Translations under genes and position numbers: made by a program | Assembly: GCA_026388655.1 (NCBI GenBank) | Contig: JAPLJI010000054.1 | Span: forward strand, 1 to 62,581 | DNA: 62,581 nt | Reading direction: 5' to 3' | DNA from: Pseudomonadota bacterium | Lineage (GTDB): Bacteria > Desulfobacterota > JAPLJL01 | Notes under the pieces: model-generated | Databases searched by the model: none | What the model was told of the DNA's origin: nothing | Seen by the model: only the letters and a program-made list of their open reading frames with translations | Part shown: positions 8,362 through 16,617 of the stretch, piece after piece | Layout: every line of letters starts with the position of its first letter | Numbering within the stretch: the first letter of the stretch is position 1

Positions 8362-8910
8362 ATGAAGATAAAAACAGTTGTGATGGTGGTTCTGCTTGCC
8401 TTCGTGGCCGGAAGCTTGGGTTGGCTCATTCTCAAACCAGGCCCGGACAAAACAACGGAAGCGGCGACCAATCCTTCCTCAACCGAGGCAACCACCCCAA
8501 CCGAGGCGACCGCCCCTTCCGTCCCGAAGGCAAAACCGACCGGCAGCGGCAACCCCAGCGTTTCCCCCCGGACTGACCGGGTCATCGTTTATTATTTCCA
8601 TAACACCTTTCGATGCCCCACCTGCCACAAAATCGAACAATACACCAAGGAAGCTATGGAATCAGGTTTTTCTCAGGAGTTACGCGACGGTCGCGTTGAT
8701 TTTCAGGTGCTCAATATTGATGAGCCGACGAATTCTCATTTCATCCAGGATTACAAACTTTACACCAAGTCCGTGGTGGTCGTGGACATCAAAGATGGAA
8801 AACAAGTGCGGTGGAACAATCTGGCTAAAGTCTGGGAGCTGGTCGGAAACCAAAAACTCTTCATTAAATACATTCAGGATGAAGTAAACCTTTATCTTAA
8901 GGGAAAATAA
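8362..8910 (+). CDS. arsF: ArsF-family protein, exported thioredoxin-like domain
   Basis: 182 residues. An N-terminal membrane anchor (MKIKTVVMVVLLAFVAGSLG) is followed by a Thr/Pro/Ala-rich spacer (about 30-70), then a thioredoxin-like domain with CPTC (VYYFHNTFRCPTCHKIEQ). This matches the family annotated as nitrophenyl compound nitroreductase subunit ArsF, described from an arsEFG operon that handles aromatic arsenicals. It is probably anchored and facing the periplasm. It lies 2 bases upstream of the ArsG-like gene, a tight pairing that is expected for the family. Confidence 0.85.
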   Translation: MKIKTVVMVVLLAFVAGSLGWLILKPGPDKTTEAATNPSSTEATTPTEATAPSVPKAKPTGSGNPSVSPRTDRVIVYYFHNTFRCPTCHKIEQYTKEAMESGFSQELRDGRVDFQVLNIDEPTNSHFIQDYKLYTKSVVVVDIKDGKQVRWNNLAKVWELVGNQKLFIKYIQDEVNLYLKGK

Positions 8911-8912
8911 TC

Positions 8913-9596
8913 GTGTTCTGGTTGGGCGCGTTATCCGCTTTCTGGCTGGGATTGTTGACCGCGATCAGTCCCTGCCCGCTGGCCACCAATATCGCGGCGA
9001 TCTCGTTCATCGGCCGGAAAATCAGCAGTCCGCGTCGGGCTTTCTTTTCCGGCGCGGCCTACACCATCGGCCGGTCATTAACCTATATCGTCATCGCGGC
9101 CGTCCTGGTCTTCGGCCTTACCGCTGTTCCCCAAGCATCCTGGTTTTTGCAGAAATACATGAATCAATTCCTGGGCCCCCTGCTGATAATCGTGGGTATG
9201 TTCCTATTGGAATTGATCCAGTTCGACCTCCCGGCCCTGGTGAGCAATAAACGAATGGAGAAACAGGCGGAAAAATCCGGGCTGATGAGTTCGGGGCTCC
9301 TGGGTATCATGTTCGCTCTTTCTTTCTGCCCCGTTTCCGCCGCCCTTTTTTTCGGGAGCCTGGTTCCTCTTTCCGTGAAGCATGATTCCTTCCTCATCAT
9401 GCCCCTGCTCTACGGGATCGGGACGGGACTGCCGGTCCTGGCCTTCGCCCTGGCAATTGCTCTGGGGGCAAAATCCTTGACCCAGATATTCAATCGTCTC
9501 AGTCGCGTGGAATTATGGGCCCGTCGGGGGACCGGCGTGATTTTCATCCTTATCGGGATATATTTTTGCTTGCGATTCATTTTCGTTCTTTTTTAG
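8913..9596 (+). CDS. arsG: ArsG-family transporter, CcdA/DsbD-like membrane protein
   Basis: 227 residues, GTG start, six or seven membrane helices. CcdA/DsbD-type cysteines sit in ISPCPLATNIAAISF and LSFCPVSAALFFGS, with inverted repeat-like halves. The family is annotated as aromatic aminobenzylarsenical efflux ArsG; by fold it would carry electrons or reduced arsenicals across the membrane together with the adjacent CPTC protein. It is followed 41 bases later by the DGC-type protein with a strong ribosome site. Confidence 0.85.
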   Translation: MFWLGALSAFWLGLLTAISPCPLATNIAAISFIGRKISSPRRAFFSGAAYTIGRSLTYIVIAAVLVFGLTAVPQASWFLQKYMNQFLGPLLIIVGMFLLELIQFDLPALVSNKRMEKQAEKSGLMSSGLLGIMFALSFCPVSAALFFGSLVPLSVKHDSFLIMPLLYGIGTGLPVLAFALAIALGAKSLTQIFNRLSRVELWARRGTGVIFILIGIYFCLRFIFVLF

Positions 9597-9637
9597 CGGG
9601 GATAAGTGGAGACCCTGACCGAAAGGAGGAAATAACC

Positions 9638-10042
9638 ATGAACGATTGTTGCCAAGGATCGAACATCCTGATTTATTCATGCTCCGGAGGTTCGGATGTG
9701 GGCGAGATCGCGGACCGGACCGCGCGGAAACTGGGGAAGGAAGGTTTCGGCAAGATGACCTGCCTGGCTGCCATCGGCGCCCATCTGCCCAAATTCCTGG
9801 AATCCGCCCAAGCGGCCGATCTTAATCTCACCATTGACGGCTGCCCGGTCGCCTGTGCCAGGAAAAATCTCGAGCACATCGGCGTGAAACCAAGGTCCTA
9901 CATCCTCACCGAGATGGGCCTGGTCAAGGGCCAGACCCCGGTTTCGGAAAAAATCGTGGAGGAAACGGCGGAAAAGATAAAATCCGGGGTGACCGCGCCC
10001 GGCGGGCAGGGAACGGGCGCCTGCAGTTGTTCCTGTTGTTAA
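9638..10042 (+). CDS. Putative zinc-binding DGC-domain protein
   Basis: 134 residues. The ATG at 9638 is chosen because AAGGAGGA lies 8 bases upstream; the frame extends further up, but without a ribosome site. It has many cysteines: CC at 4-5, YSCSGGSDVGEIADRTAR, KMTCLAAIGAH, the defining IDGCPVACARK, and a tail ending GACSCSCC. This is the DGC family (putative metal-binding protein). Members are often found beside arsenic and heavy-metal genes; the exact role is unknown. The Cys-rich tail would suit binding of a soft metal or metalloid. Confidence 0.85.
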   Translation: MNDCCQGSNILIYSCSGGSDVGEIADRTARKLGKEGFGKMTCLAAIGAHLPKFLESAQAADLNLTIDGCPVACARKNLEHIGVKPRSYILTEMGLVKGQTPVSEKIVEETAEKIKSGVTAPGGQGTGACSCSCC

Positions 10043-10078
10043 ATTTAAAGGCAACTATCACTTACCAAGGAGCCTAAA

Positions 10079-11128
10079 ATGCCGCCAGTAAAAAAACTCT
10101 CCTTTCTTGACCGCTTCCTGACCCTCTGGATCTTCCTGGCCATGGGGATCGGGATCGGGGCCGGTTACTTCCTGCCCGCCGTGACCCGCTTCATCACCAG
10201 CCTCCAGGTCGGGACCACCTCCATCCCGATCGCCATTGGGCTAATCCTGATGATGTATCCGCCCCTGGCCAAGGTGAAGTATGAGGAGATGGGCAAGGTT
10301 TTTAAGAACAAGCGGCTTCTGATTATCTCTCTCCTTCAGAACTGGGTAATCGGCCCCTTGCTGATGTTTGTCCTCGCGATCATCTTCCTCCGGGACTATC
10401 CCGAATACATGATCGGGGTGATCCTGGTCGGGCTCGCCCGCTGTATCGCCATGGTTATCGTCTGGAACGAGCTTGCCGACGGCGACCGTGAGCTGGCGGT
10501 GGGGCTGGTGGCCTTCAACGCCATTTTTCAGGTCCTGTTTTATGCGGTGTATATCTATCTTTTCATCACCCTGGCCCTGAATTGGCTCGGCCTGGTCGAA
10601 GGACTGAACATCAGGGTTTCCATGTGGGAGGCAGCTAAGACCGTTTTCATTTTCCTCGGCATCCCCTTCCTGGCCGGGGTCATCACCAGGTTTTCCCTGC
10701 TCAAAGCCAAGGGCAAGGAGTGGTTTGAAAATGTCTTTGCCCCGAAAATCAGCCCCCTCACACTGGTGGCCCTCCTCTTCACCATCATCGTGATGTTCTC
10801 CCTCAAGGGGGAATATATCATCAAGGAACCCCTGGACGTCCTCCGGGTGGCGGTCCCGATGGGCTTTTACTTTTTCCTGATGTGGTTCGCCACCTTCTTT
10901 CTGGTGAAAAAAATCGGGGGGAATTACGGGCAGACGGTTGCCACCTCTTTCACCGCCTCGAGCAATGACTTTGAGCTGGCCATTGCCGTGGCCATCGCCA
11001 TCTTCGGGATCGAATCGAAGCAGGCCTTCGCCACCGTGATCGGACCCCTCCTCGAGGTGCCGATTCTTATCAGCCTGGTTAATGTAGCCTTGAGATTCAG
11101 GAAAAAATATTTTGGAGGGCAAGGGTGA
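10079..11128 (+). CDS. acr3: Arsenite efflux transporter Acr3
   Basis: 349 residues, about ten membrane helices, of the bile acid/arsenite/riboflavin transporter superfamily. Both family marks are present: the conserved Cys in [14 protein letters not shown] and the conserved Glu in [14 protein letters not shown]. Acr3 exports As(III) across the inner membrane by proton exchange. A ribosome site (AAGGAG) precedes the ATG. The stop codon overlaps the ATG of the small downstream ORF by one base. A decayed second copy of its 3' half is at 13850-14343. Confidence 0.95.
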   Translation: MPPVKKLSFLDRFLTLWIFLAMGIGIGAGYFLPAVTRFITSLQVGTTSIPIAIGLILMMYPPLAKVKYEEMGKVFKNKRLLIISLLQNWVIGPLLMFVLAIIFLRDYPEYMIGVILVGLARCIAMVIVWNELADGDRELAVGLVAFNAIFQVLFYAVYIYLFITLALNWLGLVEGLNIRVSMWEAAKTVFIFLGIPFLAGVITRFSLLKAKGKEWFENVFAPKISPLTLVALLFTIIVMFSLKGEYIIKEPLDVLRVAVPMGFYFFLMWFATFFLVKKIGGNYGQTVATSFTASSNDFELAIAVAIAIFGIESKQAFATVIGPLLEVPILISLVNVALRFRKKYFGGQG

Positions 11129-11340
11129 TGCTCGAAATAAAAAAATCGGCGGTGGCTTTAGAGCCGGAGGAGGTCATGGAACTCGAACGGATAATAACCG
11201 ACCAGGATCGGGAGGCTGCTTTTGCCTTCCTGAAGAAATCCATCTACCAGAAGATTTCCCGCTCCCAGGGTGACCGGCTCCAATCCCACCTTGATTCCGG
11301 GGGAAATCCAGTGGAGAGATACCGGTCCCCCCGGAGTTGA
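11128..11340 (+). CDS. Small conserved protein coupled to acr3
   Basis: 70 residues from the ATG at 11128, which overlaps the acr3 stop by one base (TGATG), implying translational coupling. It starts [20 protein letters not shown] and is hydrophilic and helical, with no cysteines and no membrane segment. I do not recognise a family. A near-identical ORF at 14343 follows the decayed acr3 copy, so the two genes were duplicated together. It ends with a divergent tail, RYRSPRS. The 180 bases after it hold nothing I can identify. Confidence 0.7.
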   Translation: MLEIKKSAVALEPEEVMELERIITDQDREAAFAFLKKSIYQKISRSQGDRLQSHLDSGGNPVERYRSPRS

Positions 11341-11521
11341 CCAAAGTATCGAGGCGGTGAAAAATTTAGAGATGAAAGGAGGAAGAGTTTATAGAGTGTA
11401 ATCTAAGCATATTTACGATTAATTTGAATAGCTATGAATATTAATGACTTTTCAAACCAATTTTCTTCCATGAAGAATTACCTTTTGAGGCCGAATTATG
11501 ATCTATGCCCAACAAGGTGAG

Positions 11522-12208
11522 TCATGTGCAATGGCCGATTTGATATTTATCATAGATAGCCTGGATCTGGTCTGATTCGAATATATTTACTCCCGCCGGG
11601 CCTTCCCTGGCCATTTGTACCATCGCGAAAGCGACAACCTCCGCCTCGATAGGGCGGTATTTTTTCAGCGGTCCGGCCAGGAAGGAAGAAAATTTTCTGC
11701 TGAGGCCCTGGGCAAACTTCTCTCCGAGCCTGGGCTCCCTTCGCTCTCCCAAAAGCAGGGAGGGGCGGAAGATGTAGAACCGGGGAAATCCCAGCCGGCT
11801 GACGGTGTTTTCCACGTTTCCTTTCACCCGGTTATAGAAAAACGGCGAATTGGGATTCGCCCCGATAGCGGTGATGATGGAAAGGCTCTCCGCGCCGTTT
11901 CTCCGGGCCGCTTTGGCGGTTTCATAAGGGTAAGTAAAGTCAACTTGGGAGAAGGCCTTCTGGGAACCTGCTTGCTTAATAGTCGTTCCCAGGCAGCAGA
12001 AAATGTCATTGGCGGCGATTAACTCTGGATATTGTTCTAATCGATCAAAAACAATCTCGTGCTGCTCCAATTTTTGATGTTCCGTTATCAGGAGTTTTCT
12101 AATTAGGGTGATGACCTTTTCGTAACGGTCGCTTTCCAGGAGAAACTTAAGGCAATGTCCTCCCACCAGACCGCTGGCTCCAACCAATAAAGCGGATCTC
12201 TCGCTCAT
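11522..12208 (-). CDS. NAD(P)-binding oxidoreductase, HTATIP2/atypical SDR-like
   Basis: 228 residues from the ATG at 12208, preceded by GAGGAGG at good spacing; an upstream in-frame ATG lacks such a site. A Rossmann motif GASGLVGGHCL opens the protein, followed by DIFCCLGTTIKQAGS, an ITAIGANPNSPFFYNRVKG stretch carrying the Tyr/Lys region of atypical SDRs, and FRPSLLLGER. This is the pattern of HTATIP2/YwnB-type NAD(P)H-binding proteins. The substrate is unknown. It is convergent with the arsenic operon and divergent from the 12408 gene. Confidence 0.85.
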   Translation of the reverse strand: MSERSALLVGASGLVGGHCLKFLLESDRYEKVITLIRKLLITEHQKLEQHEIVFDRLEQYPELIAANDIFCCLGTTIKQAGSQKAFSQVDFTYPYETAKAARRNGAESLSIITAIGANPNSPFFYNRVKGNVENTVSRLGFPRFYIFRPSLLLGERREPRLGEKFAQGLSRKFSSFLAGPLKKYRPIEAEVVAFAMVQMAREGPAGVNIFESDQIQAIYDKYQIGHCT

Positions 12209-12407
12209 AACTTCCTCCTCTCGATACAGATTTTCCATAATAAATATTATCCAGCGCTTTTCCCAAGTAAACAAGGACCGGGTTCGGCCTTTTTGTGTCT
12301 AGATCCAGTGCTTTCCGGATTGCTTTTTTTTCTAAATATCTTATGATTTTTAAGCTGGGGTTTTATTAGCTCTGGCCTTTTTTGCTTGATCAGGAAAGGA
12401 GAAAAAG

Positions 12408-12824
12408 ATGGATGAGAAGAAACTGCAAGTGCTTTTTGACCGCATGGAAATAATTGACATGTTCAACCGTTACGCCACCGGCGTTGACCGGCGCGACCCG
12501 GCGATTTACCGGTCTTGTTTTACGGATGAATTGGAGGTGGATATGGGCGGGGGAGGGGCGGCCCAGATGAAGGCCGATGAGTGGGTGGAACGGGCTTTCA
12601 TGCTGGTAGCCAGTTTCCAATCCACCCAGCACATCATTACCAATCATGTGATTAACATAAATGGCGATAAAGCCACCGGGGTGGCTTACCTCCAGGCCCA
12701 GCATTTCAATCCGGAAAGCATGTTTGCCGTGGGCGGCTACTATGAAAACCAGCTGGTTCGGACTCCAAAGGGCTGGAGGATCTCAAATTTAAAGCTGAAC
12801 GTTACCTGGACGAAGAATTATTAA
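12408..12824 (+). CDS. SnoaL/NTF2-like domain protein
   Basis: 138 residues with a strong ribosome site (AAAGGAGA). The pattern is that of SnoaL_4 proteins of the NTF2-like fold: an N-terminal helix IIDMFNRYATGVDRRD, FTDELEVDM, TQHIITNHVININGDKAT, and a C-terminal GWRISNLKLNVTW. Members are hydratases, isomerases or cofactor-free enzymes of small-molecule catabolism, often encoded beside SDR and MaoC genes as here. It lies 35 bases before an SDR gene. Confidence 0.87.
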   Translation: MDEKKLQVLFDRMEIIDMFNRYATGVDRRDPAIYRSCFTDELEVDMGGGGAAQMKADEWVERAFMLVASFQSTQHIITNHVININGDKATGVAYLQAQHFNPESMFAVGGYYENQLVRTPKGWRISNLKLNVTWTKNY

Positions 12825-12859
12825 AAATTTTATCAATCAGAGTAAAGGAGAGCGCGGCG

Positions 12860-13654
12860 ATGAAGCTTAAGGATAAAGTAGCGATAGTAACCGGAGCGGG
12901 CTCGGGAATCGGCCGGGCGATTGCCCTGGAATTTGTCAAAGAAGGGGCTTGGGTCTTGGTTTCCGATGTTGATCATTCGGGGGGCGAAGAGACGGTGAAA
13001 ATGATCCGGGGCCAGGGAAAGGAGACGAGCTTTTTCCCGGCCGATGTTTCCCAGGCGGAAGAGGTGCAGAAGATGGTCTCCGCGGCGGTGGAGAGGTATA
13101 AAAAACTGGATATCCTGGTTAACAACGCCGCGATTAATACCATGGGAGACAGCCAGATGATCACCGAAGAGGTCTGGGATAAGACCATCGCGGTCAATCT
13201 CACCGGAACCTTTCTCTGCTCCAAATACGCGATTGCCGAGATGAAAAATTCCGGGGGAGGGGTAATTGTCAATATTGCTTCGGTGGAGGGATTAAGCGGA
13301 TTCAGCAATCAGTTGGCCTACAGCGCTTCCAAAGGGGGAGTGATCAACGTGACCAAGTGCTTGGCGATTGACCACGCCCGGGATAACATCCGGGTCAATT
13401 CCATCTGCCCGGCGGATATCGAGACCCCGATGTTTACCGGCTACGTTGATCTCGAGGGGCTGGAACCGATCAAGAAGCATATGCTTATGCAGCATGCCAT
13501 GCGCCGGTTCGGGAAGCCGGAAGAGGTGGCCAGGGTGGCGGTTTTTCTGGCCTCCGAGGATTCTTCCTATATTACCGGGACGAATTTAATCGTGGACGGT
13601 GGCTGGATGTGCGGGAAGAATTTGGACCCGGCCGAGATCCTGGGGTGGAAATAG
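12860..13654 (+). CDS. SDR family oxidoreductase
   Basis: 264 residues of a classical short-chain dehydrogenase: TGAGSGIGRA cofactor motif near residue 12, NNAA motif, Ser in NIASVEG, catalytic YSASKGG and a closing GTNLIVDGGW. An Asp after beta2 (SDVDHSG) points to NAD(H). Substrate is unknown; 3-hydroxyacyl-CoA or steroid-type alcohols are plausible given the SnoaL gene before it and the MaoC fragment after it. Confidence 0.92.
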   Translation: MKLKDKVAIVTGAGSGIGRAIALEFVKEGAWVLVSDVDHSGGEETVKMIRGQGKETSFFPADVSQAEEVQKMVSAAVERYKKLDILVNNAAINTMGDSQMITEEVWDKTIAVNLTGTFLCSKYAIAEMKNSGGGVIVNIASVEGLSGFSNQLAYSASKGGVINVTKCLAIDHARDNIRVNSICPADIETPMFTGYVDLEGLEPIKKHMLMQHAMRRFGKPEEVARVAVFLASEDSSYITGTNLIVDGGWMCGKNLDPAEILGWK

Positions 13655-13747
13655 TTGGGAAAGCGGAAGGCATATAATTTTTAAGGCAATCGGGGAAAAT
13701 ATCAAAGATGAAAATCAGGCCAGGGAACAGAAATTAGAGGAAGCATT

Positions 13748-13852
13748 ATGGGACAACCAGTCAGCATTGAAGAGTTGAAGGGTTATGCCGGCAAGGTGAT
13801 CGGGGGTTCGGAGTGGTTTGAAGTCGCCCAGGAGCGAATCAACGCCTTTGCC
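13748..13852 (+). pseudogene. 5' fragment of a MaoC-type dehydratase gene
   Basis: After a ribosome site (AGAGGAAG), an ATG opens MGQPVSIEELKGYAGKVIGG then SEWFEVAQERINAFA. This is the start of a MaoC-like (R)-enoyl-CoA hydratase, whose family continues with an ADATGDxQWIH-type segment. Here it switches after 35 residues to PRISPIT, which belongs to Acr3. The switch point TTTGCCCC is also present in acr3 near 10736, so the join looks like microhomology-mediated recombination. The gene would have completed an SDR/SnoaL/MaoC set. Confidence 0.75.
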
Positions 13853-13879
13853 CCCCGGATCAGCCCGATCACCCCAGTG

Positions 13880-14102
13880 TAGTGTTTCAATAATGGCTTT
13901 ACAGTGATCAAGATCCTTGGTTGTGATGATGTAGGGGCGGCTTTCTACTTGTCCTGAGCGAAGTCGAAGGGCAGCCGCCCGAGGAGGGAGCCAGCCCCTC
14001 GATGTTACTCGGGATAAATGGAATGGTTTATCCTGAAGGGACTCATCCTGAAGGACTCCCCTACGAAAGAGATGTTTATTGTAAAGGCTTTTCTGAAACA
14101 TA
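13880..14102. mobile_element. MITE-like insertion with terminal inverted repeats
   Basis: 223 bp inserted in the acr3 fragment. The ends 13883-13905 and 14078-14100 are inverted repeats matching at 18 of 23 positions (outer part TGTTTCA / TGAAACA). Flanking 9-mers ACCCCAGTG and ACCCTAGTG look like a target duplication (8 of 9), and removing the insert plus one 9-mer restores the acr3 reading (ITLVALL). It has no coding capacity, so it is non-autonomous. A 134-bp repeat is nested inside. Confidence 0.7.
13931..14064. repeat. 134-bp GTAGGGG-ended repeat, copy 1 (nested)
   Basis: It begins GTAGGGGCGGC and ends CTCCCCTAC, so the outer 7 bp are inverted. Internal landmarks are CTGAGCGAAGTCGAAGGGC, CTCGGGATAAATG and TTTATCCTGAAGGGACTCAT. 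A copy of the same length lies at 27455-27588 with different flanks, showing it is an independent repeat. End fragments are at 36819 and 56422. Confidence 0.8.
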
Positions 14103-14342
14103 ACCCTAGTGGCCCTGCTCTTCACGATTATCGTGATGTTCTCCCTGAAGGGTGACTACCTCCTTCACCGCCTCCAGCAATGATTTCGAGCTGGCTATCG
14201 CCGTGGCCATCGCCATCTTCGGGATCGAATCCAAGCAGGCCTTCGCCACCGTGATCGAACCCCTCCTCGAGGTGCCGATTCTCATCAGCCTGGTTAACGT
14301 GGCTTTAAGATTCAGGAAAAAATATTGGGGAGGCCAGAGCTG

Positions 14343-14549
14343 ATGCTTGAGATAAAAAAATCCGCGGTGGCTTTAGAGCCGGAGGAGGTTATGGAACTCG
14401 AACGGATAATAACCGACCATGATTTGGAGGGTGCCTTTGCCTTCTTGAAGAAATCCATCTACCAGAAGATCTCCCGCTCCCAGGGTGACCGGCTCCAATC
14501 CCACCTTGATTCCGGGGGTGATCCGGTGGAAAAATTCAAATCCCGGTAG
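14343..14549 (+). CDS. Second copy of the small acr3-linked protein
   Basis: 68 residues, nearly identical to the ORF at 11128 through QGDRLQSHLDSGG. It differs at a few positions (DHDLEG for DQDREA) and has a different last few residues (FKSR). The frame is fully open although the acr3 copy in front is wrecked. It starts by the same TGATG overlap. Whether it is expressed is unknown, since its natural upstream gene is broken. The 180 bases after it show no gene. Confidence 0.6.
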   Translation: MLEIKKSAVALEPEEVMELERIITDHDLEGAFAFLKKSIYQKISRSQGDRLQSHLDSGGDPVEKFKSR

Positions 14550-14728
14550 CTGGCTTCGCTATCCTGGAGACCTTTTCCGGGAACAAGATCGGCAGTGGTA
14601 TCTCGAACCCTGGTGGAGGGCAATTTAGCGTGGGGTTTCAGAAGTACCCTGTTTAGTAGGGTTTAATTGCTTTTATCTTTCTTTTATTATTTCCTTACCA
14701 TAAGATACAACCCGTTTCTTAATAAAAA

Positions 14729-15493
14729 ATGCCAGGATACCTGAGATACACCTACGCCCTGGATGACCGGGAACTCGAGCGGCTTCGCCGGGATCTATCC
14801 GCCCGGAACCAAACTTTATTCGAAGTGGAAAAGACCCCCTGCAAGGTTCTCGATCCCAAGCTTCCCGTCGCATACGCCCTCCCCGAAGCCTGGAACCAGG
14901 GTTCCTGCCGGCGGCGGGGTTCCTGGTACCGCCAGTCCGAAAAGGCGGGGAAGTATATCGTCGGCAGCGCCTTCCGGCTCGAGGGATTTCCCGGGGGCAC
15001 GGTAATTAATGAAGCAAATTTCTCCCCGCCTCGCCTCCCCGGCCGGGAAGAACAGCTTGAGCTGATCAGGTCGGAGGTTTACCAGTCGGAAAAACCGGAC
15101 GACTGGGAAAAGGTCGAGAGTCTCGAAGTCATGGAACTCTACAAGGATTTTAAATCCATGGGCACCCGCGAGATCCCCGCGCTCATCAAGCGCTTGAAGC
15201 CCCTGGGGCTCCGGGGGCTGGCCAAGGCTACCATCCTCTTCCGGGAGATCTTCGTCACCAACTGCGCCAACCACGCCAACTTCCTGGATCCCCGTTACTT
15301 AGTGGAAGAAAACGGGGAGAAAATCCCCTACTCCATTTCCAATAACACGCTTTTCCTCTGCTCGGCCTGCGCCGAGATCTTCGACATCGTCGGCAGTAAG
15401 TTTCCAACCAAGCTGGTGGTTCCCTGCCTGGGCGCGGCCATCTACGGCACGATGGAAGTCAATCGTTACTACCGGGTCGAGAAGTTAAAATAA
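14729..15493 (+). CDS. Hypothetical protein with C-terminal Cys/His cluster
   Basis: 254 residues that I do not recognise. There is no signal peptide or membrane segment. The middle is charged and helical (MELYKDFKSMGTREIPALIK). The C-terminal third has NCANHANFLDP and FLCSACAEIFDIVG, a Cys-X2-His and Cys-X2-Cys pair about 37 residues apart that could bind a metal. The coding GC is like its neighbours. No ribosome site is obvious before the ATG. It stands alone, with AT-rich spacers on both sides. Confidence 0.7.
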   Translation: MPGYLRYTYALDDRELERLRRDLSARNQTLFEVEKTPCKVLDPKLPVAYALPEAWNQGSCRRRGSWYRQSEKAGKYIVGSAFRLEGFPGGTVINEANFSPPRLPGREEQLELIRSEVYQSEKPDDWEKVESLEVMELYKDFKSMGTREIPALIKRLKPLGLRGLAKATILFREIFVTNCANHANFLDPRYLVEENGEKIPYSISNNTLFLCSACAEIFDIVGSKFPTKLVVPCLGAAIYGTMEVNRYYRVEKLK

Positions 15494-15665
15494 CTATAAA
15501 TTTCTAATGTCTAATGACGAATTCCTAATCAATGCCCAAAAACAAAATGTCCGATAGTCTGTTTTCATTTTTTTATTAGTCATTAAAATTTGTTTGCAAT
15601 TAGTGCTTGGTTATTAGTCATTGGGGTTTAATTAGAAATTAGACATTAGGAATTAGACATTCACG
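15494..15665. repeat. AT-rich inverted repeat spacer (TCTAAT / ATTAGA motifs)
   Basis: The left part carries TTTCTAATGTCTAATGACG and the right part AATTAGACATTAGGAATTAG, an imperfect inverted pair of reiterated TCTAAT-type words, with ATTAGTCATT in between. It contains no ORF. It ends immediately before the GGDEF gene start. Confidence 0.6.
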
Positions 15666-16583
15666 ATGAACATCGAAGCTGGACTTTCCCCGGAAATCCT
15701 GGACTCCCTTTATGACGGTGTTTACATCCTCGGCCGGGACCGCAAGATCGAATACTGGAACCAAGCCGCCGGGCGGATTTCCGGGTATCCCTCCGCCGAG
15801 GCCCTGGGCAAAAGCTGCCACGACCACATCCTCACCCACCTGAACGAGGAAGGCCAGAATATCTGCCATACGCCCCTCTGCCCGATCGACCAGGCCTTTT
15901 CCGACGGCAAAACCCATGACGCCCAGGCCTACCTCCAGCACAAGGAGGGCCATCGAGTCCCGGTGGAGATCCGCACCATCCCGATCTTAGACGCCCGGGG
16001 AGAGACTGCCCGGGTGGTGGAGGTCTTCCGGGAGCACCTGCTTCCCGAAGCCACCCGCCAGCGGATCGCGGAGCTGGAAAAACTGGCGCTGATCGATTCC
16101 CTCACCGGGCTGGCCAACCGCCGCTTCGCCGAGATCACCATCGGATCGCGCCTGGCGGAAACCCAGCGGAATATCTGGCCCTTCGGCCTGCTCTTCCTCG
16201 ATATCGATAACTTCAAGGGGATCAACGACAACTTCGGACACGACGCGGGCGACCGGGCCCTGATGATGATCGCCAAAACCCTGATCAACACCCTCCGGGC
16301 CTACGATTTTGTCAGCCGCTGGGGCGGGGAGGAATTCGTGGTGCTGATCGTCAACGCAAACCGGGAAAAACTGCTCCAGGTGGCGGAGAAGCTCCGCCTT
16401 TTCATGGAAAAATCCACCTTCCCGCTGGGGGGAACCCGCCGTCGGGTCACGGTCTCGATCGGGGCCGCCCTGGCCAGACCCGAGGACTCCGTCGAGATCC
16501 TGGTCCGGCGGGCCGACGGGCTCATGTACCAGGGCAAGAAGGCCGGGGGCAACTGCGTTCAAGCCGAGTCCGGCCTCCCCTGA
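15666..16583 (+). CDS. PAS-GGDEF diguanylate cyclase
   Basis: 305 residues, soluble. An N-terminal PAS domain (about 8-125) includes a Cys-containing stretch GKSCHDHILTHLNEEG then ICHTPLCPI, which could hold a cofactor or metal. The GGDEF domain (about 140-300) has DSLTGLANRR, LFLDIDNFKGIND and the active site RWGGEEF. An RxxD inhibitory site (RAYD) lies five residues before GGEEF, so product inhibition by c-di-GMP is expected. It makes c-di-GMP from two GTP. A PilZ receptor is encoded 5 kb downstream. Confidence 0.92.
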   Translation: MNIEAGLSPEILDSLYDGVYILGRDRKIEYWNQAAGRISGYPSAEALGKSCHDHILTHLNEEGQNICHTPLCPIDQAFSDGKTHDAQAYLQHKEGHRVPVEIRTIPILDARGETARVVEVFREHLLPEATRQRIAELEKLALIDSLTGLANRRFAEITIGSRLAETQRNIWPFGLLFLDIDNFKGINDNFGHDAGDRALMMIAKTLINTLRAYDFVSRWGGEEFVVLIVNANREKLLQVAEKLRLFMEKSTFPLGGTRRRVTVSIGAALARPEDSVEILVRRADGLMYQGKKAGGNCVQAESGLP

Positions 16584-16617
16584 AACCCGGGGCCTTTCCG
16601 TCCCCCCGCCGGCCGGT

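Larger units (their letters stand above)
13850..14343 (+). pseudogene. Decayed 3' part of a second acr3 copy
   Basis: The sequence matches acr3 from about 10736 onward: PRISPIT, then [16 protein letters not shown], then [20 protein letters not shown] to the C-terminus. It is interrupted by a 223-bp insertion (13880-14102), has lost about 130 bp relative to acr3 after the MFSLKG segment, and lacks all of the N-terminal half. No full transporter can be made. The stop codon overlaps the ATG of the second small ORF exactly as in the intact locus. Confidence 0.85.

Noticed and set aside
9515-9637. N-terminal extension of the DGC protein
   Set aside because: It is antisense-like to nothing but overlaps the ArsG-like gene end in another frame, whereas the ATG at 9638 has a strong ribosome site.
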